Source: Candidatus Zhuqueibacterota bacterium (GTDB lineage: Bacteria > Zhuqueibacterota > Zhuqueibacteria > Residuimicrobiales > Oceaniaggregativiventaceae). From it: DNA of 64,000 nt. The notes below the pieces were generated by a model, which was not told the origin of the DNA, did not search any database, and saw only the letters and a list, made by a program, of their open reading frames with translations. Both the position numbers and the translations under genes were made by a program. This document shows, one piece after another, positions 56,822-64,000 of the stretch (within the stretch, counting starts at the first letter, position 1; the number at the start of each line of letters is the position of its first letter). The DNA is taken from positions 38,580 through 102,579 of the forward strand of contig WJMF01000234.1 in NCBI GenBank assembly GCA_014728085.1. Direction: 5' to 3'.

Positions 56822-57220
56822 TTACCAGACATAACATAGTACTTCACCACCAATGCCGCGTTTACGGGCTTCTTGCCCGGTCATAACACCCTGGGAGGTG
56901 GTCACAATCGTGACGCCCAGATTATTAAACACACGCGGAATTTTTTGATGATTGACATATCTTCTCAGGCCGGGTCTGCTGATCCGACGCAAACCGGCAA
57001 TGACACTTTTTTCATTATCATCATATCTCAAATAGATACGGATAATATTTTGTTTATTATCTCTGATGGATACATAGTTCTTGATATAATGCTCATCAAG
57101 AAGTATTCTTGTAATCGCTTTCTTTAAATTCGATGCAGGAATATCAACCTTGGTATGATTTGCCATCGTAGCATTCCTGACTCTCGTCAAATAGTCCGCG
57201 ATGGGATCCGTTTTTGCCAT
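56822..57220 (-). CDS. rpsH: 30S ribosomal protein S8
   Basis: This 132-residue 16S-binding protein shows DPIADYLTRVRNATMANH, LRRISRPGLRRYVNHQKIP and VMTGQEARKRGIGGEVLCYVW. It follows rpsN by about 60 bases. Confidence 0.97.
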   Translation of the reverse strand: MAKTDPIADYLTRVRNATMANHTKVDIPASNLKKAITRILLDEHYIKNYVSIRDNKQNIIRIYLRYDDNEKSVIAGLRRISRPGLRRYVNHQKIPRVFNNLGVTIVTTSQGVMTGQEARKRGIGGEVLCYVW

Positions 57221-57279
57221 AAAAGTTCTCCCTAAATCCTTAAGCGGCTAAGTCGTTCATTACAGTTAATTAAATACAA

Positions 57280-57465
57280 TTACCAACTCGACTTTACAAC
57301 ACCGGGTATCTGCCCATGTAAGGCCAACTCGCGCAAACAGAGCCTGCAGAGACCAAATTTCCGGTAGTAGGCTCTGGAGCGACCGCATCGGTTACAGCGG
57401 TTATATTTACGCACCTTGAACTTTGGCTCTTGTTTCGATTTAACGATAAGACACTTTTTAGCCAA
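57280..57465 (-). CDS. rpsN: 30S ribosomal protein S14 type Z (zinc form)
   Basis: This 61-residue short S14 binds zinc through [19 protein letters not shown] and CRLCLREL. It ends with [11 protein letters not shown]. Start is TTG with AGGAG seven bases upstream. It lies 14 bases after rplE. Confidence 0.97.
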   Translation of the reverse strand: MAKKCLIVKSKQEPKFKVRKYNRCNRCGRSRAYYRKFGLCRLCLRELALHGQIPGVVKSSW

Positions 57466-57479
57466 TTTAACTCCTCTTT

Positions 57480-58052
57480 TTATTTATTAAATTTTGATTC
57501 TTTTATAAAAGGCATACCAAAACCGGTAAGTAGTTCATAACACTCTTCGTCGGTCCCGGCAGTGGTTACAAACGTAACGTTAAAACCGCGCACTTTGTCG
57601 ACTTTATCGTAATCAATCTCGGGAAAAACGATTTGTTCATGAATGGACATGTTATAATTTCCACGACCATCGAATTTTACCGGCAATCCGCGAAAGTCTC
57701 TGACCCGGGGGATAGCGATGGAAATCAAACGATCCATAAATTCATACATACGTTCCTGTCGCAGGGTCACGCTGCAACCGATGGGCATTCCCTGGCGGAG
57801 CTTGAAATTTGAAATCGACTTTTTCGCCTTGCGCACAACCGGTTTTTGGCCGGATATCAGCTTCAACTCTTCCATGGCCGCATCGAGTGCTTTGGCGTTT
57901 TCGGTTGCTTCACCGACGCCGGCATTCAATACGATTTTGATCAATTTCGGTACCTGCATTTTGTTCTTATATTCGAATTTCTTGAACAGATACGGAATGA
58001 TTTCTTTGCGATATTTTTCAATTAATCTGGGTTGATAATCTTTTTTTGCCAT
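57480..58052 (-). CDS. rplE: 50S ribosomal protein L5
   Basis: This 190-residue protein carries 5S rRNA and contacts S13. Landmarks are [39 protein letters not shown] and [20 protein letters not shown]. It follows rplX by 18 bases. Confidence 0.97.
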   Translation of the reverse strand: MAKKDYQPRLIEKYRKEIIPYLFKKFEYKNKMQVPKLIKIVLNAGVGEATENAKALDAAMEELKLISGQKPVVRKAKKSISNFKLRQGMPIGCSVTLRQERMYEFMDRLISIAIPRVRDFRGLPVKFDGRGNYNMSIHEQIVFPEIDYDKVDKVRGFNVTFVTTAGTDEECYELLTGFGMPFIKESKFNK

Positions 58053-58070
58053 TTTTCCATCCGATATAAT

Positions 58071-58397
58071 TTATGGTAGCATTTCACCGCTCTTTTTCGC
58101 GACCCGGGTTTTTACCGTCTTTTGTCGCGCTTGGTCATATATTCTCTTAATACCGATTCGGGTCGGCACGCCGGTTTTGGGACAAAGGACCATCACATTG
58201 GATGCGTTAATAGGCCCTTCTTTTTCGATAATGCCACCCTGCTGATTCTGTTGGCTGGGCCGGGTATGCCGTTTGATGAAATTTACACCCTCAACGATAA
58301 TCCGATTCTCCTCAGGAAAAACCTTGAGAACCTTGCCTTTTTTACCTTTATATTCACCGGAGATAACCAGTACCTGATCATTCTTTTTAATATGCAT
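58071..58397 (-). CDS. rplX: 50S ribosomal protein L24
   Basis: This 108-residue KOW-domain assembly protein shows [20 protein letters not shown] and [20 protein letters not shown], with [16 protein letters not shown] features ([16 protein letters not shown]). It follows rplN by 23 bases. Confidence 0.97.
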   Translation of the reverse strand: MHIKKNDQVLVISGEYKGKKGKVLKVFPEENRIIVEGVNFIKRHTRPSQQNQQGGIIEKEGPINASNVMVLCPKTGVPTRIGIKRIYDQARQKTVKTRVAKKSGEMLP

Positions 58398-58420
58398 AAG
58401 TCAATGCCTCTGTTTGTTTT

Positions 58421-58789
58421 TTATAATACTTCAGGCGCCAGAGAAAGAATCTTCATGAACTGTTTTTCTCGCAGTTCCCTGGCCACGGGCCCGAAAATTC
58501 GCGTGCCCCTCGGCTCCATGGTGTCATGGATCAAAACCGCTGCATTTTCATCAAAGCGGATATACGATCCATCCTTGCGCTTGTTCTCTTTTTTGGTGCG
58601 AACGATAACCGCCTTGCTCTTATCACCTTTTTTAACCGCACTGTTGGGAATGGCCTGTTTGACGGAAACAACAATAATGTCTCCAACTGTAGCGTAGCGC
58701 TTTTTCGAACCGCCGAGAACGCGTATGCACATTACTTTCTTGGCACCCGTATTGTCGGCAACATTTAGCCGTGAATATTCCTGTATCAT
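58421..58789 (-). CDS. rplN: 50S ribosomal protein L14
   Basis: This 122-residue subunit-interface protein shows [20 protein letters not shown] and [20 protein letters not shown], and ends with [18 protein letters not shown]. It follows rpsQ by 30 bases. Confidence 0.97.
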   Translation of the reverse strand: MIQEYSRLNVADNTGAKKVMCIRVLGGSKKRYATVGDIIVVSVKQAIPNSAVKKGDKSKAVIVRTKKENKRKDGSYIRFDENAAVLIHDTMEPRGTRIFGPVARELREKQFMKILSLAPEVL

Positions 58790-58819
58790 CGCATTTATCT
58801 CACACTAATAATTAAATGA

Positions 58820-59080
58820 TTATTTTGCTCGCTCTAATACTTCAATGATTTTCCATCGCTTTCTGGCGCTCAAAGGTTTGCTTTCAATGATTTTAACCTT
58901 GTCCCCCATTTTGGTGTCGTTGGTCTCATCATGAGCCATAAATTTCGACGACCGCCTGATGTATTTCTTATACAATGGATGTTTAACCAGCCGTTCAACC
59001 AAAACCACTCGTGACTTTTCCATTTTGTCACTGGTTACAACACCGATTTTGGTCTTTTGGATTCCTTGTTTCACGAACAT
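58820..59080 (-). CDS. rpsQ: 30S ribosomal protein S17
   Basis: This 86-residue OB-fold protein shows TKIGVVTSDKMEKSRVVLVE, HPLYKKYIRRSSKFMAHDE and the C-terminal PLSARKRWKIIEVLERAK. It lies nine bases after rpmC. Confidence 0.97.
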   Translation of the reverse strand: MFVKQGIQKTKIGVVTSDKMEKSRVVLVERLVKHPLYKKYIRRSSKFMAHDETNDTKMGDKVKIIESKPLSARKRWKIIEVLERAK

Positions 59081-59089
59081 TCTCCAATT

Positions 59090-59296
59090 CTATTCTTGTT
59101 TACGTATACCCAACTCGTATTCATGCAAGACCGTTCTTACGGCAGCGATTTCACGACGGACATCACGTATTCGCATGGGATTATCGAGCTGGTGCGTCGA
59201 ATGCTGAATACGCAAATTTTCCATCTCTTCCAGTAAATCTTCCAGGTGAAGTTTAAGATCATCGACAGACAGCTGTCGAATTTCATCCATTTTCAT
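59090..59296 (-). CDS. rpmC: 50S ribosomal protein L29
   Basis: This 68-residue helical-hairpin protein near the exit tunnel shows DEIRQLSVDDLKLHLEDLLE and HQLDNPMRIRDVRREIAAVR. It is separated from rplP by one base. Confidence 0.96.
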   Translation of the reverse strand: MKMDEIRQLSVDDLKLHLEDLLEEMENLRIQHSTHQLDNPMRIRDVRREIAAVRTVLHEYELGIRKQE

Positions 59297-59297
59297 A

Positions 59298-59720
59298 TTA
59301 TCCTACTCCAAAGTCAGATGCGGAAACAAACTTACACTTAATCGGTAATTTATGCATTGCCAGCCGCAGGGCTTCACGCGCCAGCGGTTCTGGAACGCCG
59401 GCAATTTCAAACATGATTCTTCCGGGTTTAACCACAGCAATCCAATATTCCGGGGCGCCCTTTCCTTTACCCATCCTGGTTTCAGCCGGCTTTTTGGTAA
59501 CCGGTTTATCGGGAAAAATTCTAATCCAGATTTTTCCACCGCGTTTGATATATCGCGTCATGGCAACACGGGCGGCCTCGATTTGTCGCGCAGTAATCCA
59601 GCCGGGATCAATTGCCATGAGTCCGTATTCTCCAAATGAAATTTTGTTGCCGCTGTTGGCCTTGCCTTTCATCCGGCCTCGTTGTTGCTTGCGGTATTTA
59701 ACTCGTTTTGGCATTAACAT
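59298..59720 (-). CDS. rplP: 50S ribosomal protein L16
   Basis: This 140-residue protein near the A site starts [19 protein letters not shown], followed by [19 protein letters not shown] and [19 protein letters not shown]. The first ATG (59720) fits both the family N-terminus and the GGAG ten bases upstream. Confidence 0.97.
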   Translation of the reverse strand: MLMPKRVKYRKQQRGRMKGKANSGNKISFGEYGLMAIDPGWITARQIEAARVAMTRYIKRGGKIWIRIFPDKPVTKKPAETRMGKGKGAPEYWIAVVKPGRIMFEIAGVPEPLAREALRLAMHKLPIKCKFVSASDFGVG

Positions 59721-59756
59721 GAATCAGATACTCCATTATAAATCGGTTCAACGGGT

Positions 59757-60386
59757 TTACACATCCAGTATTTCACCCTTACAAATCCATACTTTTACAC
59801 CAATGGTACCATAAGTGGTCTTGGCAACAGAAACAGCATAGTCAATATCAGCGCGCAATGTATGTAAAGGAATACGGCCCTCTTTATATTGCTCCCGTCG
59901 TGCCATTTCAGCCCCACCCAGCCTGCCGCCAACCGAAATTCGAATGCCTTCTGCGCCCATGCGCATGGAGGACATGATAGCCTTTTTCATAGCGCGCTTA
60001 TAGCTCACTTTACCGATCAACTGGCTGGCAATATTGTCTGCGACCAACTGGGCATCGAGTTCCGGACGTTTGATCTCATTAATATTAATCTGAATCTCCT
60101 TGCCGGTAATGCGCTGTAACTCTTCACGAAGCTTGTCGACTTCTGAGCCCTTGCGACCAATGACAATACCCGGACGCGCGGTATGTATCGTTAGTGTAAT
60201 TTGTTTCGGGGTACGATCAATACCGATTTTAGCAACACTTGCCCTCGCCAGCCGGTTATTGATATAACGGCGCAACATCAGGTCTTCAGACAATTTTTCA
60301 TCAAACTTTTTGTCATCGAACCAATTGGAATCAGAGGTTCGAATAACCCCCAGGCGAAATCCTATTGGATTGGTTTTCTGTCCCAA
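59757..60386 (-). CDS. rpsC: 30S ribosomal protein S3
   Basis: This 209-residue protein at the mRNA entry site has the KH domain ([20 protein letters not shown]) and the C-terminal [20 protein letters not shown]. Start is TTG with AGGAG six bases upstream ([14 protein letters not shown]). Confidence 0.97.
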   Translation of the reverse strand: MGQKTNPIGFRLGVIRTSDSNWFDDKKFDEKLSEDLMLRRYINNRLARASVAKIGIDRTPKQITLTIHTARPGIVIGRKGSEVDKLREELQRITGKEIQININEIKRPELDAQLVADNIASQLIGKVSYKRAMKKAIMSSMRMGAEGIRISVGGRLGGAEMARREQYKEGRIPLHTLRADIDYAVSVAKTTYGTIGVKVWICKGEILDV

Positions 60387-60402
60387 ACCGTTCTCCTATA
60401 TT

Positions 60403-60750
60403 TTAGTTATCCTCATTCGCTACAACAATGGAAATATGACATGTTCGTTTACGAACAGGAAGCGCACGCCCCATTGCTGCAGGACGAAATCGTTTCAACA
60501 TGGGTCCACCATCTACCCGAAGTTCCTTAATAAATAATTCATTTGGGTTGACTTTGGAAGCGTCTTCCATATTCATAAAATTAGCCACTGCTGATTGCAG
60601 CGCCTTTTCCAAAGGTACAGCCGAAGAAATTGGGCTAAAGTGCAGAATATTCATGGCATCATGCACGTTCTTTCCCCTGATTAAATCAGCGGCACGCCTG
60701 ACCTTAAAAGGCGACATTCGCACCCATTTTGCTATTGACCTTGCTTCCAT
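60403..60750 (-). CDS. rplV: 50S ribosomal protein L22
   Basis: This 115-residue exit-tunnel protein shows MSPFKVRRAADLIRGKNV, ALQSAVANFMNMEDASKV and the tunnel-lining hairpin region GGPMLKRFRPAAMGRALPVR. It is typical in length. Confidence 0.97.
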   Translation of the reverse strand: MEARSIAKWVRMSPFKVRRAADLIRGKNVHDAMNILHFSPISSAVPLEKALQSAVANFMNMEDASKVNPNELFIKELRVDGGPMLKRFRPAAMGRALPVRKRTCHISIVVANEDN

Positions 60751-60774
60751 TTATAACTTCTCCAAGTATAAGTG

Positions 60775-61053
60775 CTACGAACCTCGTTCAATCTTTTTCT
60801 CAACGTGTCCCCGGAACGTACGGGTGGGAGCAAACTCGCCGAGCTTGTGCCCGACCATATTTTCCGTGATATAAACCGGGATAAATTTATTACCGTTATG
60901 GACAGCAACCGTGTGACCAACAAATTCCGGCGGAATCGTACAGCTACGTGACCAGGATTTGATGACCTTTTTTTGGTTGCTGGAATTCAATGCCTCAATT
61001 TTTGCCAATAACTTGGCATCGATATGAGGACCTTTTTTAAGAGATCTAGCCAT
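60775..61053 (-). CDS. rpsS: 30S ribosomal protein S19
   Basis: This 92-residue head protein starts [39 protein letters not shown] and [17 protein letters not shown] follow. The ATG at 61053 gives the family N-terminus; an ATG two codons upstream is also present. Confidence 0.96.
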   Translation of the reverse strand: MARSLKKGPHIDAKLLAKIEALNSSNQKKVIKSWSRSCTIPPEFVGHTVAVHNGNKFIPVYITENMVGHKLGEFAPTRTFRGHVEKKIERGS

Positions 61054-61065
61054 GTGCATTACCCA

Positions 61066-61887
61066 TTATTTTCTACGTTTTACGATATAAGCGTCGGACG
61101 CTTTTTTCTTTCTGGTTTTGTAACCCTTCGTCGGCTTACCCCATGGCGTGCTGGGGTGACGACCACCTGAACTCTTGCCTTCTCCACCACCCATGGGGTG
61201 ATCAATCGGATTCATGGCAACGCCGCGCACTTTGGGTCTGCGTCCCATCCAGCGAGCCCGACCGGCCTTGCCCAAACTAATGTTCTCATGCTCAATGTTA
61301 CCGACCTGGCCAATGGTTGCCCTGCACAGCTTGTGTATCATACGAACTTCTCCGGAAGGAAAGCGAAGGGAAGCATACTCTCCCTCTTTGGCCACAATCT
61401 GCGCGTAAGAACCGGCACTGCGGGCGATCTGCCCGCCTTTGCCCTTTTTCAGTTCAATGTTATGAACATACGTACCCATGGGCACATTGACCAAAGGCAA
61501 CGAATTACCCGGATGAATTTCCGGTTTTTCCGCAGACATGACATGGTCTCCTATCTTTAGCCCGATAGGTGACAATATATAGCGTTTTTCTCCATCCGCA
61601 TAATGCAAAAGAGCAATATTAGCACTGCGATTGGGATCAAAGTGAATCGCTGCAACCTTGGCAGGAATATCGATTTTATCTCTTTTAAAATCGATAATTC
61701 TATACATGCGCTTATGTCCGCCACCGCGCCTTCGAATCGTGATGCGGCCGCGATTGTTGCGCCCACCCGTTTTCTTTACCGGTGCGAGCAGCGTTTTTTC
61801 AGCGTCAGTGTCGGTAATTTCCTTGATGACGTTTACCGTTTTAAATCGGCTGCTCGGTGTTACAGGTTTAAAGTTTTTTATAGCCAT
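61066..61887 (-). CDS. rplB: 50S ribosomal protein L2
   Basis: This 273-residue protein is needed for subunit association. It shows [39 protein letters not shown] and the conserved C-terminal [20 protein letters not shown]. Its length equals that of the E. coli protein. Confidence 0.97.
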   Translation of the reverse strand: MAIKNFKPVTPSSRFKTVNVIKEITDTDAEKTLLAPVKKTGGRNNRGRITIRRRGGGHKRMYRIIDFKRDKIDIPAKVAAIHFDPNRSANIALLHYADGEKRYILSPIGLKIGDHVMSAEKPEIHPGNSLPLVNVPMGTYVHNIELKKGKGGQIARSAGSYAQIVAKEGEYASLRFPSGEVRMIHKLCRATIGQVGNIEHENISLGKAGRARWMGRRPKVRGVAMNPIDHPMGGGEGKSSGGRHPSTPWGKPTKGYKTRKKKASDAYIVKRRK

Positions 61888-61915
61888 GAATCAAACTCCC
61901 GCGATCAAATATAAA

Positions 61916-62215
61916 TTAACTACCCTCAAAAAAGTCTATTTTGTCGCCTTCCCGCAACGTCACGATCGCCTTTTTCCATCCAGACCGCCGTCCCCGTGTA
62001 AGGCCTCGGCGAGTGTTCATCTGTTTGCTTTTTCCGTGGACATTGATGGTGCGAACGTTATCGACGGTGACATCAAATTTTTTTTCCACTGCTCTTTTAA
62101 TTTCTATTTTGTTTGCAGTTTGGATTACGACAAACCCGTACTTGTTCTCATCTTCTTGCAGCTTGAGGGCTTTTTCCGTAAGCAGCGGTTTTATAATCAC
62201 TTGTATGTTTTTCAT
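61916..62215 (-). CDS. rplW: 50S ribosomal protein L23
   Basis: This 99-residue protein at the tunnel exit, a docking site for SRP and trigger factor, shows IKPLLTEKALKLQEDENKYG and VDNVRTINVHGKSKQMNTRR. Its ATG overlaps the rplD stop by ATGA. Confidence 0.97.
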   Translation of the reverse strand: MKNIQVIIKPLLTEKALKLQEDENKYGFVVIQTANKIEIKRAVEKKFDVTVDNVRTINVHGKSKQMNTRRGLTRGRRSGWKKAIVTLREGDKIDFFEGS

Positions 62216-62841
62216 GATTTCAATATACCTTCCAGCGTTTTGACAGAGCTTTCTGTTAATAAGACATTTTTATATGAAAGCAATTCCATCGGTGAAGCAT
62301 CTTTGGCAATTTGCACGCCCAGAAGTTTCAAATTTTTGCTGGCAACAACCATGTTATGGTCGTGTTCAGCAACCAGCAGTAAGGTTTTTTCAGAAGCCAC
62401 ACCCATGTTGATCAATAATTTCTTCAAATCGCTGGTTTTGGGATTTTCAAGAAAAATATCCTCAATAACTTTGAGCTTTTCTTCCTTGACCCGGCTGGAA
62501 AGTACCGACTTTTTAGCCAGCTTTTTAATCTTCTTGTTCACCTTCATGGAGTAACTTCGTGACAACGGGCCATGAATGATTCCACCGCCCTTCCATAACG
62601 GGGAGCGAATTGTGCCTACGCGTGCCGCGCCTCTGCCCTTCTGGCGCCAGGGTTTTCGTCCTCCGCCGCGAACCATGGTTCTGGTTTTGGTCGAAGCATT
62701 GCCTTGTCGCATGTTTTTTTGTTGTGCCTTAACCGCCATATAGATGGCATGCGAGTTGGGTTCAACGGCAAAAACTGCATCGTCGAGATCGATTGTTTTC
62801 GTCGTTTTATTTCCGTTGTGATTATAAATTTTTAGCTTCAT
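62212..62841 (-). CDS. rplD: 50S ribosomal protein L4
   Basis: This 209-residue protein has the tunnel-reaching basic loop (RQGNASTKTRTMVRGGGRKP, WRQKGRGAARVGTIRSPLW). In other bacteria L4 also represses its own operon; no such leader site is evident here. It follows rplC by seven bases. Confidence 0.97.
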   Translation of the reverse strand: MKLKIYNHNGNKTTKTIDLDDAVFAVEPNSHAIYMAVKAQQKNMRQGNASTKTRTMVRGGGRKPWRQKGRGAARVGTIRSPLWKGGGIIHGPLSRSYSMKVNKKIKKLAKKSVLSSRVKEEKLKVIEDIFLENPKTSDLKKLLINMGVASEKTLLLVAEHDHNMVVASKNLKLLGVQIAKDASPMELLSYKNVLLTESSVKTLEGILKS

Positions 62842-62848
62842 AATTCCA

Positions 62849-63469
62849 TTACTTTTTTATGATGACATAGCCTTTGGGAGCACCGGGTACAGCGCCCTTG
62901 ACGATTAACAGGTTGTTTTCACTATCCACCTTGAAGATCTGCATGTTGCGGACAGTCACGTTTTTCGCGCCCATACGTCCGGCCATCTTTGTGCCTTTAA
63001 AAACGCGGGAGGGATAAGAAGACTGACCAATGGAACCAGGAGCCCGCAGCCGGTCGCTTTGACCATGTGTCTTGGGCCCGCCGCCGAATTTATGGCGCTT
63101 GATAACACCGGCAAATCCGCGCCCTTTGCTGACGCCTGAAATCGAAACCTTATCGCCGGCAGTGAAAATATCGGCTTTGATTTCATCACCTGGCTTTAAA
63201 GATTCCTTTGACTCAAAATCGCGAACCTCTTTAAGGATATGGTACAGCTTGTCACCGCTCTTTTTCAGATGTCCTTTTATCGGTCCGGGGGTGTTTTTTT
63301 CCTTGCGATTTCCAAAGCCCAACTGGATAGCATTATAGCTGTCGTTCTCTTGCGTTTTGACCTGTGTAACAACGCACGGTCCGGCCTGTATAACCGTTAC
63401 CGGTACGGCGTTGCCCACCTCATCAAAGAGACGTGTCATTCCTAATTTTTGACCAATTATTCCAAGCAT
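62849..63469 (-). CDS. rplC: 50S ribosomal protein L3
   Basis: This 206-residue protein near the peptidyl-transferase centre shows GIIGQKLGMTRLFDEVGNAV, KGRGFAGVIKRHKFGGGPKT and SIGQSSYPSRVFKGTKMAGR. It follows rpsJ by about 47 bases. Confidence 0.97.
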   Translation of the reverse strand: MLGIIGQKLGMTRLFDEVGNAVPVTVIQAGPCVVTQVKTQENDSYNAIQLGFGNRKEKNTPGPIKGHLKKSGDKLYHILKEVRDFESKESLKPGDEIKADIFTAGDKVSISGVSKGRGFAGVIKRHKFGGGPKTHGQSDRLRAPGSIGQSSYPSRVFKGTKMAGRMGAKNVTVRNMQIFKVDSENNLLIVKGAVPGAPKGYVIIKK

Positions 63470-63516
63470 TCTACATCCGTTTCTTTTAAATAGTTACGGG
63501 TCAATAAAGCATCTAA

Positions 63517-63825
63517 TCAGACTTTAATCTCAACATCCACGCCTGCCGGCAACTCCAGCTTCATCAGAGCATCAACCGTTTTTGAAGAAGAGTTGAGAAT
63601 ATCGATCAACCGTTTGTGTACTCTGATTTCAAACTGCTCACGCGATTTCTTGTCGACATGCGGCGAGCGCAGTACGGTATAAACCGATCGTTTGGTGGGC
63701 AAGGGGATGGGTCCTGAAATCATTGCGCCCGTCTGTTTAGCCGTATTGATTATTTTTTCCGTCGATTTGTCTATTAGACGATGGTCGTATGCTTTTAATT
63801 TGATTCGTATTTTCTGACCCGCCAT
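63517..63825 (-). CDS. rpsJ: 30S ribosomal protein S10
   Basis: This 102-residue protein also links transcription and translation through NusB/NusG partners. It shows [40 protein letters not shown] and the C-terminal [13 protein letters not shown]. It follows tuf by 34 bases. Confidence 0.97.
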   Translation of the reverse strand: MAGQKIRIKLKAYDHRLIDKSTEKIINTAKQTGAMISGPIPLPTKRSVYTVLRSPHVDKKSREQFEIRVHKRLIDILNSSSKTVDALMKLELPAGVDVEIKV

Positions 63826-63859
63826 GTAATTACTCCGAATATCATAGGTTATTGATTAA

Positions 63860-64000
63860 TTATTCGATAATCTTGGTTACAACACCGGCACCCACAGTGC
63901 GACCGCCTTCGCGAATAGCAAAACGCAATCCCTCTTCCATCGCGATCTCACCAATCAGCTCTCCGGTGATCTTGACATTGTCACCAGGCATCACCATCTC
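63860..64000 (-). CDS. tuf: Elongation factor Tu, C-terminal fragment
   Basis: The last 46 codons of EF-Tu are present, reading [20 protein letters not shown] and ending [13 protein letters not shown], and then TAA. The start lies outside the window. This is domain 3 of the factor that delivers aminoacyl-tRNA. Its location before rpsJ matches the canonical order rpsL-rpsG-fusA-tuf-rpsJ. Confidence 0.96.
   Translation of the reverse strand, partial: EMVMPGDNVKITGELIGEIAMEEGLRFAIREGGRTVGAGVVTKIIE

Noticed and set aside
61658..62554. 298-residue plus-strand ORF
   Set aside because: It lies entirely opposite rplB, rplW and rplD, which are firmly identified; it shows no recognisable domain.

Overview
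The window is a gene-dense bacterial chromosome segment in which essentially every gene lies on the minus strand, so transcription runs from position 64000 toward position 1. The organism looks like an anaerobic, Gram-negative (LPS-bearing, diderm) bacterium. Supporting evidence is a Kdo pathway, Lpt exporter components and heptosyltransferase-like enzymes, a ferredoxin-dependent 2-oxoacid oxidoreductase, an Rnf complex, outer-membrane beta-barrel and lipoprotein genes, and a type IX-style C-terminal sorting tail. That combination, with moderate GC, suggests an FCB-group lineage such as Calditrichota, KSB1 or Marinimicrobia-like phyla. The phylum is inference; no rRNA gene is present to settle it.

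Layout in order of transcription. (1) 64000-48454: the end of tuf, then an uninterrupted ribosomal superoperon (S10-spc-alpha): rpsJ, rplC, rplD, rplW, rplB, rpsS, rplV, rpsC, rplP, rpmC, rpsQ, rplN, rplX, rplE, rpsN, rpsH, rplF, rplR, rpsE, rpmD, rplO, secY, adk, map, infA, rpmJ, rpsM, rpsK, rpsD, rpoA, rplQ, closed by a strong terminator. (2) 48302-44466: a DNRLRE-type lipoprotein, a beta-barrel outer-membrane protein and a TPR lipoprotein. (3) 44232-33201: glyA, nrdR, rnfCDGEA (no rnfB), tatC, a PHP phosphoesterase, a RACo-like ferredoxin/ASKHA activator and an M24 peptidase. (4) 32989-29542: a large repeat-containing secreted fibre-like protein, a small protein with a T9SS-style tail and an MBL-fold hydrolase. 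(5) 29250-26519: the korDA(BC) oxidoreductase with a good promoter. (6) 26450-21680: a fused radical SAM/DUF2344 protein, RNase G, L21 and L27.

(7) 21502-9141: a long run starting from a near-consensus promoter: gatC, kdsB, pyrG, kdsA, kdsD, lptC, lptA-like, lptB, rpoN, hslV, hslU, argF and a FemAB-like gene. It covers Kdo synthesis (KdsD, KdsA, KdsB, with PyrG supplying CTP) and part of LPS export, and then sigma-54, the HslVU protease and arginine biosynthesis. (8) 8976-1: a glycan-assembly cluster of GT4-like, GT4, GT9, an extremely acidic small protein, a Nudix hydrolase, GT9, two paralogous GT2 enzymes and a truncated M16 zinc peptidase, many joined by ATGA overlaps.

Metabolically, the Kor enzyme would reduce ferredoxin and the Rnf complex would couple ferredoxin oxidation to NAD+ reduction and ion pumping. 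No rRNA, tRNA, CRISPR array, insertion sequence, prophage or defence system was seen, and no intergenic gap exceeds 300 bases. Most of the window is housekeeping. The points that stand out are an ATT where a start codon is expected, a Rnf operon without rnfB, an orphan RACo-like activator, the repeat fibre protein and the hyperacidic ORF.
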